A stretch of DNA of 64,000 nucleotides from JAGXFP01 sp039714535 (GTDB lineage Bacteria > Desulfobacterota > Desulfobulbia > Desulfobulbales > JAGXFP01): positions 1 to 64,000 of the forward strand of contig JBDLJC010000003.1 of the NCBI GenBank assembly GCA_039714535.1. Direction: 5' to 3'. Within the stretch, counting starts at the first letter, position 1; the number at the start of each line of letters is the position of its first letter. The position numbers were made by a program, and so were the translations under genes. Under the pieces are notes generated by a model. The model was not told where the DNA came from. It made no database searches and was given only the letters and a program-made list of their open reading frames with translations. Shown in pieces: positions 1 through 7,361 of the stretch.

Positions 1-344
1 GTATTGAGAGGGCCAGCTTGTCCTGTTGCGCGGATTAAACTTCAAGAAGGCAACTATGTTGTTCCTCCTCAGTGGAACATTTTGCAAAAGGCTCAATCTT
101 TAGCCATCATAAAAAATATAAAGAGCCAACTCTGCTCTTGGCTCCGGCCCAGCCATTCTCCAGGATTCATCCCAATCCAAGCGCTAAAATAACACCAAAA
201 ACCGCCGGTAAGAAACACTGTCAACCCCTGCGGTTGTTGGCCAATAAGCGCAAAGAACAAGCTTCTTGCATTCCTTTCTTTTTTGTGAGAACAATAGAAT
301 AAGAAGGACAACAACAGGGGTGTTTTATTACCCGAGGAGGAGCC
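1..344. other. Leading intergenic stretch, no gene supported
   Basis: I see no convincing coding region here: the short open frames lack ribosome binding sites and family resemblance. The stretch holds one hairpin (123-144) that looks like a minus-strand terminator. It ends in the strong ribosome binding site of the PilZ gene, a GAGGAGGAG run just before position 345. Confidence 0.5.
108..144 (-). terminator. Candidate intrinsic terminator, minus strand
   Basis: GAGCCAA (123-129) and TTGGCTC (138-144) form a perfect 7-bp stem with an 8-nt loop. On the minus strand the stem is followed by a T-rich tail (complement of the A-rich 108-122). No minus-strand gene is visible upstream of it between 145 and 344, so the transcript it would end is unknown. 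Confidence 0.4.
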
Positions 345-641
345 ATGGAAAGAAGAATGACAGGTCGTCACAACATCCCGCTGAGGGCAATCGTATCATT
401 TACCGACGCCACGACCCGGGAGTTTAAAACCCTGAACATTTCCGACGACGGCGCCTTCCTTATCAGTGACCACGCGAAGCCGAAAGGGACTAGGGTCTTC
501 ATGTCGTTATTCGTGGAAAACAGACCCGGCAAGCTGATCAATAACAGGACCATGGTCAATCTCGAAGGTACAGTCAGGCGTAGCACCAGCAACGGGATGG
601 CGGTCTACTTCGACCATCGTCACCGGTTCGCCGGGATGTGA
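345..641 (+). CDS. PilZ domain protein, small
   Basis: A 98-aa protein that is essentially a single PilZ-type beta-barrel. It opens with basic residues (MERRMTGRHNIPLRA), like the c-di-GMP-binding RxxxR segment of PilZ proteins, followed by the usual pattern around 'LNISDDGAFLISD' (residues ~30-42), comparable to the [D/N]xSxxG motif with the Gly followed by Ala. PilZ proteins bind cyclic-di-GMP and alter motility, secretion or polysaccharide export. The start is well supported by a GAGGAGGAG ribosome site 3-5 nt upstream. It stands alone on the plus strand and its target cannot be read from context, although a large polysaccharide locus and pilRS lie in the same window. The N-terminal RxxxR is partly atypical, so c-di-GMP binding is inferred. 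Confidence 0.75.
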   Translation: MERRMTGRHNIPLRAIVSFTDATTREFKTLNISDDGAFLISDHAKPKGTRVFMSLFVENRPGKLINNRTMVNLEGTVRRSTSNGMAVYFDHRHRFAGM

Positions 642-708
642 CCCGGAGCGGGGCGAGAAAGCAGCCAGCCCGCCCCCTTCCCCCAGGTAAATTTTCAGGA
701 CAATAATG

Positions 709-732
709 GAAAGATGTACGAAAGCATCTTTC
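709..732. repeat. Hairpin between convergent genes
   Basis: GAAAGATG (709-716) and CATCTTTC (725-732) form a perfect 8-bp stem with an 8-nt loop between the PilZ gene and the convergent small gene at 753-1076. There is no T-run on either side, so it is at best a weak bidirectional terminator. Confidence 0.35.
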
Positions 733-752
733 ATCCGCCCCTTCTCACCGTT

Positions 753-1076
753 TCACCACTCCACTGCGGTGTAGAAAAAAACAAAGCGGCCGCCTTCGAT
801 ATCAACCTTAAGGGTCGCCCCATGACTAAGAGCGTAATGGATATAGCCATCGGTTATGCCTTCTTCCGGACCCTCGGTAGCATGCTGGGGTGATTCAAAA
901 TTCCGATCCTGGTCATACCAGGAAATCAGCATATAATCTTCGTAGCGTCGATCTGCCTCACTATTGGCTAAGGCCATGGCCTCCTGAAAATTACTGCTCC
1001 CATTCTCCGGCTGTAGGGAGACATTTTCTAGCTGCGCCACATCTGGAGATATTATTTGGCAACTTTCATTACTCAT
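753..1076 (-). CDS. Conserved-looking hypothetical protein (107 aa)
   Basis: A soluble, acidic protein without signal peptide or membrane segment. I do not recognise a named family with certainty. The middle is rich in charged and aromatic residues (ADRRYEDYMLISWYDQDRNFESP, residues ~43-65), followed by 'DGYIHYALSHGATLKVDIEGG', and it ends in a beta-rich 'RFVFFYTAVEW'. The ATG at 1076 is preceded by GAGGAGGGCGG at good spacing; a GTG three bases earlier is also possible. The gene is convergent with the PilZ gene and alone on its strand. The strong ribosome site and a compact domain-like ending suggest a real gene; the function is unknown. Confidence 0.65.
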   Translation of the reverse strand: MSNESCQIISPDVAQLENVSLQPENGSSNFQEAMALANSEADRRYEDYMLISWYDQDRNFESPQHATEGPEEGITDGYIHYALSHGATLKVDIEGGRFVFFYTAVEW

Positions 1077-1190
1077 CACCCGCCCTCCTCGTAATTCAAA
1101 ATTTTACGGAGTGTCCCAGCTATAGGTAGTGAATAATAAAAACAGCCAGGCAGGTTATCTGTTTTAGCTAAATGTCAATACAAAAATTTA

Positions 1191-1219
1191 CCCCATTGGG
1201 GATAATTATGTTATATAAT
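1191..1219 (+). promoter_or_regulatory. Candidate promoter with palindromic operator upstream of the toxin pair
   Basis: A perfect -10 hexamer TATAAT lies at 1214-1219, 60 nt before the ATG at 1279. The -35 side overlaps an 11-bp palindrome, CCCCATTGGGG (1191-1201). A palindrome at the promoter is what autoregulated toxin-antitoxin operons usually show; that role is inference. Confidence 0.4.
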
Positions 1220-1278
1220 ATTGCATAAGGTTGTTTATATTTACATAATTTATGTGTGTAAATATAGAGGAGGTGATT

Positions 1279-1695
1279 ATGGGAGCTACAAGGACTATCA
1301 ATAACTTTACAAATACGCAGAATGCTATCCACGATTGCATATCTAGCTTGTCCGACAACCCTTTCGTAGACAGGCTAAGGCTTTACCGCTTTCTTTTCCT
1401 GGGCGAATTGAGAGGGAGGAGAGCTATGCATGCGACCAGGCAATTGTGGGAAGAATGCGAGCAGTTTTGTGAAAATGGAGCTTGCGCAACCAACACCTTC
1501 GAGCGTACTAAAGATATAAGAGAAGCATATGGAAGTATAATCAACAGATTGAAACAGTCAGGTATCCTATCAGATTTTTGGGTACAAATGTTGGCAGATT
1601 CTATGTCTGAATGGGATGAGTTGGTTGAGGACTGTTATATAGCTGGCGATCAAAAAATACGTGAAGACATTAAAAATATAGCTGATTTACTATAA
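1279..1695 (+). CDS. Putative antitoxin/partner protein upstream of RelE-like toxin
   Basis: A 138-aa, mostly helical, Cys-containing protein that I cannot assign to a family. I chose the ATG at 1279 rather than the ATG at 1252 because the sequence GAGGAGGTGATT directly precedes it, an almost perfect Shine-Dalgarno at ideal spacing. The stop codon overlaps the start of the next gene (TAATG), which implies translational coupling with the RelE-like protein. That arrangement (small gene first, toxin second, one-base overlap, own promoter) is typical of type II toxin-antitoxin operons, so an antitoxin role is the leading inference. However, 138 aa is long for an antitoxin and I see no clear HTH, RHH or Phd motif. 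It is AT-rich compared with the genes to the right. Confidence 0.6.
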   Translation: MGATRTINNFTNTQNAIHDCISSLSDNPFVDRLRLYRFLFLGELRGRRAMHATRQLWEECEQFCENGACATNTFERTKDIREAYGSIINRLKQSGILSDFWVQMLADSMSEWDELVEDCYIAGDQKIREDIKNIADLL

Positions 1696-2051
1696 TGCCT
1701 TGTGAGCTGCGCAGGTTTAGAGCATTTGAGCGGCAACTTCACACAATATTCAAAATTTTCCCTAATTCACAAAAACATATAGAAAATAATATCTCTAAAC
1801 TATCCAAAAAGCCTAGAAATGGGGATAGATATCCTGGCTTTGGAGAACTTGAAATACGAAAATTAAGAATACCATTAAAGGCATACAATATTGGAAAATC
1901 TAAGGGACTAAGAATTATCACAATTTATGTTCCAGAAAAAAATATCATTGCACCACTTGTCATATACAAAAAAGGCAATCACGGTTCTGAGAAAGATGTG
2001 AAATCCCTCATAATGTCAACCATCAAAGAAGTAAAAGAAGAATTGCCCTAA
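1695..2051 (+). CDS. RelE/ParE-superfamily toxin-like protein
   Basis: A 118-aa basic protein with the layout of RelE/HigB-type ribonuclease toxins: N-terminal helices (residues ~5-40), a Gly-rich turn with 'RYPGFGELEIRKLRIPLKA' (~45-63), then 'KSKGLRIITIYVPEKNIIAPLVIYKKG' (~68-94), which matches the central beta-strands where these proteins have a '(G)xRxIYxxxxxxIxLLxIYxK' pattern, and a C-terminal helix rich in Lys/Glu. Family members cut mRNA on the ribosome or, for ParE, poison gyrase. The ATG overlaps the upstream stop by one base. The gene and its partner are AT-rich and isolated, as expected for a mobile stress module. Antitoxin first and toxin second is the inferred order. Confidence 0.65.
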   Translation: MPCELRRFRAFERQLHTIFKIFPNSQKHIENNISKLSKKPRNGDRYPGFGELEIRKLRIPLKAYNIGKSKGLRIITIYVPEKNIIAPLVIYKKGNHGSEKDVKSLIMSTIKEVKEELP

Positions 2052-2294
2052 CCGGAATTATTATCTTCCAAAAAATCAAACAAACTTGGCTGTGTCAATC
2101 TCTTTACGCTTTCCTCAAACCGCCGTAATCAATCCCTGTACTATAGATAGTGAACAATATTCTCTACAACACATCTGCTTTTAAATAATTTTCTCTACAG
2201 CACCAGAAGACCGGAATATCCCCCCCATCAGCGAGCCCCCATAAGCTACTGATATAAAAGGTATTTTAAAGAAACAGCAAATAACATTTAAACC

Positions 2295-2310
2295 TGGCAC
2301 AGTATTCGCT
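2295..2310 (+). promoter_or_regulatory. Sigma-54-type promoter
   Basis: TGGCAC (2295-2300) is followed by a -12 element TTCGCT (2305-2310). The invariant GG (2296-2297) and GC (2308-2309) are exactly ten bases apart, as RpoN promoters require. One position differs from the consensus (TTGC is TCGC). It points rightwards to a hairpin terminator with no open frame in between. Confidence 0.5.
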
Positions 2311-2320
2311 CTATAAAAGA

Positions 2321-2409
2321 CCAGAATGATGATGGATTAGTTTCATTCTCATTTTCTCCCTTCTAAGGGCAACGCTCTTCCGCGAAAGTGGAAGGGCGTT
2401 GTCTTTTTT
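2321..2409 (+). ncRNA. Candidate ~90-nt small RNA driven by sigma-54
   Basis: The interval runs from the expected start point (about 12 nt after the -12 GC) to the end of the terminator T-run. It contains no start codon with a ribosome site and no reading frame of useful length. It has a pyrimidine-rich single-stranded part (TTTCATTCTCATTTTCTCCC, ~2341-2360) before the terminator stem, a plausible site for base-pairing or for binding an RNA chaperone or CsrA/Crc-like protein. Sigma-54-dependent small RNAs of this build are known in other proteobacteria (Qrr, CrcZ, GlmY). Existence and boundaries are inference from promoter plus terminator alone. Confidence 0.4.
2368..2409 (+). terminator. Strong Rho-independent terminator
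   Basis: A stem of about 16 bp (2368-2383 with 2388-2403, including a few G-T or mismatched positions) with a four-base GAAA loop, followed directly by TTTTTT (2404-2409). The T-run lies only on the plus side, so it ends a rightward transcript. Confidence 0.75.
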
Positions 2410-2533
2410 CAGGTCCGGGCCCGGCGCAAACGAAACGGGCCAAGTCAACTAATTGCGGTGGTGCTGAGGGGAAAGGATGGTAGATTTAAAACCAAGGGGA
2501 TAACTACTGGGACAAAGGCAACTTCTGCAAATA

Positions 2534-3529
2534 TCAGCGAGACGTCTTGAGCCACTCTGCAGTACGCCGCAACCCCTCAACTGTGTCAACGGTCGGTTCA
2601 TAACCGAAATCACAGCGGGCACCATCTATCGAAAACCAGTGGGAGTGGGCCAGCTGTTCCGCCAGAAAGCGGGTCATCAGGGGTTCTTCTTCAATTTTGA
2701 AAAGTCGGTAGAAACCTTCCATCAGCATGCCGGCCATTCTCGCCTTGGCGAAACTTACCGACTTTACAACCGGTGGCACCCCGACCATGGCAAAAAAACT
2801 GTTGATCCATTGCCAGAGATTGACCGGTTCGCCCTGAGAAATAAAATAGGCCTTACCAGCGGTTTTGTTATGTGCCTCGAGGCTTTCAGCTGCTAAAAAA
2901 TGAGCGCTAGCGACATTATCAATATAGGAGATGTCGACCAGATTATTGCCCTTCCCCACCCTTTTCAGCAATCCCCTGCGCCCCCTTTCGACCAACCGGG
3001 GGATAAGGTTGGTGTCGCCGGGCCCCCAGATCAGATGGGGCCGCAGAGCCGTTGTTTTGAGCGTAGTGGAATTTGCGCCAAGCACACTCCGCTCGGCCAG
3101 AACCTTGGTTTCGACGTAGTGGCAGAGAAAATCGCTGGCATAGGGGGTTGATTCGTCAACGCCGCAGAGATCGCCACTGCTGAAGACGACACTGGGGGTG
3201 CTGGTATAGATCAGCCGGGGGATCTTATTGGCCCGACAGGCTCCGACCACATTCTCGCTACCGGTGACGTTGATGGAGTAATAATCATCACGGTTGCCCC
3301 AGATCCCGGCCTTGGCCGCCACATGAAAGATTGTGTCACAGTCCCTGGACACATCGATCAGGAATTTTTGGTCCCTTATATCACCCCTGGCCAGCGTTAC
3401 CAGGGGTTTATCGAGATCAGCATAATGGTTGCGCCCGACCACGACCACTTCAACACCACGCTCCAGTAGCAGATTTGTGACAGCCTTGCCGACAAAGCCG
3501 CCACCGCCGGTAACCAGTGCCCTTTTCAT
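2534..3529 (-). CDS. oleD: OleD: NADPH-dependent 2-alkyl-3-ketoacid reductase
   Basis: A 331-aa extended short-chain dehydrogenase. The nucleotide-binding motif VTGGGGFVGKA is at residues 6-16 and the catalytic Tyr-x3-Lys is YVETK (Y138, K142). In the olefin pathway OleD reduces the 2-alkyl-3-keto acid made by OleA to the 2-alkyl-3-hydroxy acid. It is the last gene of the minus-strand ole cluster; its ATG overlaps the oleC stop by four bases (ATGA), so the two are translationally coupled. In the known pathway OleB, OleC and OleD form a large assembly. Length and motif spacing fit OleD; a generic 3-beta-HSD/sterol-type epimerase would look similar, but the neighbours decide the call. Confidence 0.87.
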   Translation of the reverse strand: MKRALVTGGGGFVGKAVTNLLLERGVEVVVVGRNHYADLDKPLVTLARGDIRDQKFLIDVSRDCDTIFHVAAKAGIWGNRDDYYSINVTGSENVVGACRANKIPRLIYTSTPSVVFSSGDLCGVDESTPYASDFLCHYVETKVLAERSVLGANSTTLKTTALRPHLIWGPGDTNLIPRLVERGRRGLLKRVGKGNNLVDISYIDNVASAHFLAAESLEAHNKTAGKAYFISQGEPVNLWQWINSFFAMVGVPPVVKSVSFAKARMAGMLMEGFYRLFKIEEEPLMTRFLAEQLAHSHWFSIDGARCDFGYEPTVDTVEGLRRTAEWLKTSR

Positions 3530-5160
3530 GCTGAATCCATTTCAAGCTCTTTGGCCGCCCAAACCGCCAGTTTTTCCCTGAAAATCTTGGCGTTGTGGCG
3601 GATATCCACTGGAAACTCATCGTTAATTAGAAAATGTTCAATTCTGCTGCTCAGAACACTGGTTTTGGCTAATTTCTGCAGTTCAGCGAGAAGCTGCGCT
3701 TGATCACAGCGGCCATTAGGTTCAACGATCATTACCGGGATATCTTTAGGGCCTTTCCCTTTCACCCCAACCAGGGCCGCACGATATACGGTTGGATGCT
3801 CATTAAAAATGGCCTCGCAGGGTATGGTGAACATCACCCCATCAGCAGTTTCCACCCGATGGGCTTTGCGCCCGCAGAACCAGAGGCGGTTCTCCGCATC
3901 GAGGTAGCCGAGATCGCCGAGCCGATGCCAGAAGGTGCCGTTGTCACTGATCTTGGCCAGCCCGTTCTCGGTAACATTATTATAATAGGCTGTGGTCACC
4001 ACCCCACCCCTGACTACGATCTCACCAACCTCACCGAGCGGCAACTCTGCCACCTCAGACCAGTCATGGAGCGGCCCATCACTCATCTTGATGATCTTCA
4101 GCTCAATACCAGGCAAAGGCCTGCCGACACAGGTCCCCTTGCCCACCCTGCTCAAAGGCCAGGTCTCAGCCATTATCTCCCTGCCACTGATCGAGGTCAC
4201 CGGCAGGGATTCGGTGGCGCCATAGGGGGTATGGATCTCACCATCTTCAGCAATAATCTGCTTGACCCGCTCGACCAGTTCTCCGGGAACCGGCGCTCCG
4301 GCCATCAGAACCAGGCGCAAAGAGTTAAGCCTGATGCCTTGATCAAGACAGTAGCGGCTGACCACATTCCAGATTGCCGGGGAGCCGAATGAATAGGTGA
4401 CCTTGCGCTCAATAATGGATTTAATGAATAACTCGGGGTTAACCTTGGCCGGGCGGGCCGGGTCCATTGCAGGGACTACGGCCGTAGCCCCCAGGGCCGT
4501 TGAGAACAGGGCAAAGAGGGGAAAAGCGGGTTGGTCGATGTCATCCGGGGTCAGCTTGTAATAATCCCTGATCAGCTCAAGCTGGGCGCTGAAATTACCG
4601 TGCTGGTATTGGACGCCCTTGGGAGGACCGGTGCTGCCGGTGGTAAAGATAATAGCCGCCAGATCTTCCCTTTGCGTGTCTCTGGCCGGGAATGGTCCCT
4701 TCGTGAAATCGGCCAGGCCTTTCAGGGATTTACCTAAAAGACCCAAGCCGGGACCAACACAAACAGTTTTGCTGACCGAGAAGAAATCATAATAATTGAT
4801 GAGCCTGAAGAGATGGGCCTTGGGCACCCCGATAAAGGCCGTGGGCTTGACCGAGGCAATACAGCGCAACAGGTTGTGATAGCCCATGCCGGGATCGATG
4901 AGGATCACCGGCGCCCCGAGACGGAACAGGGCAAAGGTCAGACAGATAAAATCCATCGAAGGCCGGACCATCAAAATGGTCCGGTCCTCACTGGTTATCC
5001 CTATTGATTTAAGCCCGTGGGCATAGGCAGAAGCGTGCTCATCCAGCTCTCTGAAGGTCCAACTGCGATGGCCGCCAAAGACTTTCTCAACCAGACCGAT
5101 CTGCTCGGGCTGCTGTTTGGCCATCTCGGCCAGGGTGTGGGCAATATTGTAGTTTTCCAT
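3526..5160 (-). CDS. oleC: OleC: beta-lactone synthetase (AMP-ligase family)
   Basis: A ~544-aa member of the acyl-CoA synthetase/ANL superfamily. The P-loop-like motif FTTGSTGPPKG lies around residues 173-183 and the adenylate-binding Asp region is 'RLGDLGYLDAENRLWFCGR' in the C-terminal half. OleC activates the 2-alkyl-3-hydroxy acid with ATP and closes it into a cis-beta-lactone, instead of making a CoA ester like most relatives. It sits between oleB and oleD. I take the ATG at 5160; a GTG at 5172 is in frame, and neither has a clear Shine-Dalgarno. The sequence just upstream contains two near-copies of 'GCGGCAATTAAC/GCGGTTAATTG'. Confidence 0.87.
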   Translation of the reverse strand: MENYNIAHTLAEMAKQQPEQIGLVEKVFGGHRSWTFRELDEHASAYAHGLKSIGITSEDRTILMVRPSMDFICLTFALFRLGAPVILIDPGMGYHNLLRCIASVKPTAFIGVPKAHLFRLINYYDFFSVSKTVCVGPGLGLLGKSLKGLADFTKGPFPARDTQREDLAAIIFTTGSTGPPKGVQYQHGNFSAQLELIRDYYKLTPDDIDQPAFPLFALFSTALGATAVVPAMDPARPAKVNPELFIKSIIERKVTYSFGSPAIWNVVSRYCLDQGIRLNSLRLVLMAGAPVPGELVERVKQIIAEDGEIHTPYGATESLPVTSISGREIMAETWPLSRVGKGTCVGRPLPGIELKIIKMSDGPLHDWSEVAELPLGEVGEIVVRGGVVTTAYYNNVTENGLAKISDNGTFWHRLGDLGYLDAENRLWFCGRKAHRVETADGVMFTIPCEAIFNEHPTVYRAALVGVKGKGPKDIPVMIVEPNGRCDQAQLLAELQKLAKTSVLSSRIEHFLINDEFPVDIRHNAKIFREKLAVWAAKELEMDSA

Positions 5161-5247
5161 GGCAATTAACACCGCGGCAATTAACCGCAGAGCTGGATAA
5201 TACGATTATCCTTGATGGTTCCGTAAAAATTGCAAAAGGCTTAGCGG

Positions 5248-6114
5248 TTAAGCCAGCAAATATTCATCCAGGAAACCGCTTATGAGATGATCGACTTCAC
5301 CGTCGGCATCTTCGAGCAGATAATGGCCGGCACTTTCCAGATAGATTGAACGGGCCTTGGGGAATCGACGCTGCCATTCATTAAAGAAATCGTCATTAAA
5401 ACAAAAATCGCGCCCCCCCCAGAGAATCAGGGTTGGATTTTCTGTAAAGTAATCAAGGCCGCCTTCGGCTTTCATCAATGCTTCCCAGGACGGATGATGG
5501 TAATCCAGGGGAATGTCCTCGATAAAGCGCATGACAGCAATTCTGTTCTTCCAGCTATCGTAAGGGGCCAGAAAAGCTTTCCGGGTCTGCCTGTCCATGC
5601 GTTTTTTGACGGCCATAAAAAGGGCGGCCCGGGCAAAGAGATTAAGACCTCTAACCAGCAGAGGGCCTAGGTATTTGACACGACATATCGCAATTCGCCA
5701 GGGAATTTTGGTTGAGCGAAAGGCGGCGGAGTTCATGATCACCAACGCCTCTATTCGCCTAGGATGATTGGCCGCATAGCCCATGCCGATTGCTCCGCCC
5801 CAGTCATGCAGGACCAGAGAATGCTTTTCTATCTGGAGATGATCGAGAAGCTTTTCAACGTTACTGACGTGATCGGCCAACCGGTAGGGATAATCCTGGG
5901 GTTTATCTGAAAACCCACAACCCATATGGTCCGGGACGATTACCCGGTAACGATCTCTGAGAAGCTCGATCAGGTTACGATAGAAAAAAGACCAGGTCGG
6001 GTTACCATGCAGCATGACAATAACCCTGCCCTCTCCCTCATCTATATAGGAAAGGCTATGGCCATCGATCTTAAACTTTTTAGTTCTAAAGGGATATTGA
6101 TTATTAACTGTCAT
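5248..6114 (-). CDS. oleB: OleB: beta-lactone decarboxylase (alpha/beta hydrolase)
   Basis: A 288-aa alpha/beta-hydrolase of the haloalkane-dehalogenase type. The nucleophile elbow is HDWGG with Asp104 (not Ser) as nucleophile, the oxyanion-side motif is HGNPTW (residues 36-41), and the C-terminal catalytic His is in ESAGHYLLED. In the ole pathway this Asp enzyme decarboxylates the beta-lactone from OleC to the cis-olefin and CO2. The ATG at 6114 is preceded by AGGAAG. Unlike the tightly packed genes upstream, it is separated from oleA by 212 bp that contain an inverted repeat, so it may have its own expression signals. A dehalogenase is the alternative by sequence alone, but the oleA-B-C-D order is decisive. 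Confidence 0.87.
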   Translation of the reverse strand: MTVNNQYPFRTKKFKIDGHSLSYIDEGEGRVIVMLHGNPTWSFFYRNLIELLRDRYRVIVPDHMGCGFSDKPQDYPYRLADHVSNVEKLLDHLQIEKHSLVLHDWGGAIGMGYAANHPRRIEALVIMNSAAFRSTKIPWRIAICRVKYLGPLLVRGLNLFARAALFMAVKKRMDRQTRKAFLAPYDSWKNRIAVMRFIEDIPLDYHHPSWEALMKAEGGLDYFTENPTLILWGGRDFCFNDDFFNEWQRRFPKARSIYLESAGHYLLEDADGEVDHLISGFLDEYLLA

Positions 6115-6198
6115 TTAAACTTCCTGAGATTCTTTAACATATCTTAATTACGAGGTTATTATTGCTTTCGAGCAGACAATATTTTTTTATTTAGCATA

Positions 6199-6303
6199 CG
6201 GAAGTCAGCATTCAGGATTAAGAATGTGGAAGAGAAGCTCAAAATTCATAATAAATACCACCATTCCGACTTCTGAGTTTTCTCTCCTTTCTCCTGACTT
6301 CCG
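6199..6303. repeat. Inverted repeat in the oleA-oleB gap
   Basis: CGGAAGTCAG (6199-6208) and CTGACTTCCG (6294-6303) are perfect 10-bp inverted copies about 85 nt apart, inside the only sizeable gap between oleA and oleD. The interior has further 'TTCAGGA', 'TCCGACTTCTGA' and 'CTCCTGA' fragments, as in degenerate repeat elements. It could be a small interspersed repeat or a weak terminator/RNA-stability element. Confidence 0.45.
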
Positions 6304-6326
6304 GCTCCTGAAAACTTTTTTATTCC

Positions 6327-7361
6327 CTACCAGTCAATACCAAGCATCAGACAATTGATCCCACTACCGATCCCCAGAACGGCGGCCTTTTCACCAGCGT
6401 TGAGTTTGCCATCTTCTATACCAAGGGCCATAGTTATCGGAGCTGAGACCGACCCCACATTACCAAGCACGTGTAAAGTCTCATAATTTTTAAGAGGATC
6501 GAGGCCAAGTGTTCCAAACAATAGTCGGGCATGGGCCGAGCCGACCTGATGACAGAAAAAGCGGTCGACGGAATCTGCGCATAAACCGGATTCAGTCTGA
6601 AAATCAAGCCAGGTCCTTGCCGCTGTTTCGACTCCCCGCTTAAGTAGTTCTTCGGAATCAGTAGCCATCAGCGTGCCTGATGAAGCAGTTTGACCACCCT
6701 GGCAGAGATCATTAAATGAGGTGTTGGCCCGGCAGGTTGCAGTCGTAAGCCTATGGCCATCATTACGATGTCTGGCATCTCCCATCACCAGGGCCACAGC
6801 CCCTGAGCCGATAGTGAGGGACGCGAAATAGTTTTTGATACTTTTACGGGTTAATGACTGGTTTTTTAGTAAGCTGACCAAGGTTGATTCGACCAGATCT
6901 TCGGCTGTTTCACTGGAGACAATCAGGCCATTTTTGATCAGACCAAGCTCGATCATCCCACCCAGGGTCAACATTCCATTCAAAAAACCGAGGCAGGCAT
7001 TTGAGATATCATAGACCAGACATTTCTCAGGCAACCCTAACTGGCGGTGGACAAAGGTGGCCGTGGCGGGCTCCATCATGTCCCGGCAGACCCCGGTGAA
7101 AAACAGGCATTCCAGCTCAGCCGGATCAATCCCTGCTGCCTCAATTGCCTTTCTGCCGGCCCTTACCGCTCCATCACTGGGTTTGGTTTGCTCATCCCAG
7201 AACCGTCTCTCGCTAATGCCGGACATCATTTCAAGACGGCCCGGCGGTAATTTGAGACGTTCATAGAGTGGCGCCAGTCGTTCTTCCAGATCTGCGGAAG
7301 AGACAATCCGCGGCGGCAACTCATAGCCAAAATTATAGAGGCAGACGTTATTGAATTTCAT
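6327..7361 (-). CDS. oleA: OleA: thiolase-fold enzyme for head-to-head acyl condensation
   Basis: A 344-aa KASIII-like thiolase. The Cys-His-Asn triad is C123 (SNACLGFLN), H271 (CHQVGSAH) and N301 (LGNVGS). Two spacings point to OleA rather than FabH: a Glu (E97, in MMEPATA) lies exactly 26 residues before the Cys, the distance between the OleA-specific base Glu117 and Cys143 in the characterised Xanthomonas enzyme, and the His-Asn spacing of 30 also matches. OleA condenses two fatty acyl thioesters head to head to a 2-alkyl-3-keto acid. Its ATG overlaps the stop of the FabI-like gene (TGATG), so OleA is translationally coupled to the fatty-acid-like genes before it. That coupling suggests its substrates come from that pathway. 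Confidence 0.88.
   Translation of the reverse strand: MKFNNVCLYNFGYELPPRIVSSADLEERLAPLYERLKLPPGRLEMMSGISERRFWDEQTKPSDGAVRAGRKAIEAAGIDPAELECLFFTGVCRDMMEPATATFVHRQLGLPEKCLVYDISNACLGFLNGMLTLGGMIELGLIKNGLIVSSETAEDLVESTLVSLLKNQSLTRKSIKNYFASLTIGSGAVALVMGDARHRNDGHRLTTATCRANTSFNDLCQGGQTASSGTLMATDSEELLKRGVETAARTWLDFQTESGLCADSVDRFFCHQVGSAHARLLFGTLGLDPLKNYETLHVLGNVGSVSAPITMALGIEDGKLNAGEKAAVLGIGSGINCLMLGIDW

Larger units (their letters stand above)
2052..2533. other. Non-coding stretch holding a candidate small RNA
   Basis: 482 bases without a protein gene. It contains a GG-N10-GC sigma-54-type promoter at 2295-2310 and, about 60 nt further on, a long hairpin with a T-run at 2368-2409. Apart from these two elements I see nothing of note; the first 240 bases are AT-rich without obvious structure. 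Confidence 0.5.

Noticed and set aside
4..371. Short overlapping frames on both strands at the left edge
   Set aside because: No ribosome sites; one crosses the hairpin terminator; composition is not protein-like.
3700..4392. Plus-strand open frame of 230 codons inside oleC
   Set aside because: Shadow of the GC-rich third positions of oleC; no ribosome site, low-complexity composition.
5248..6114. Haloalkane dehalogenase
   Set aside because: The Asp nucleophile elbow fits, but the location between oleA and oleC makes the beta-lactone decarboxylase OleB the better call.
6327..7361. Housekeeping FabH (KASIII)
   Set aside because: The Glu 26 residues before the catalytic Cys and the oleBCD genes behind it fit OleA, not FabH.
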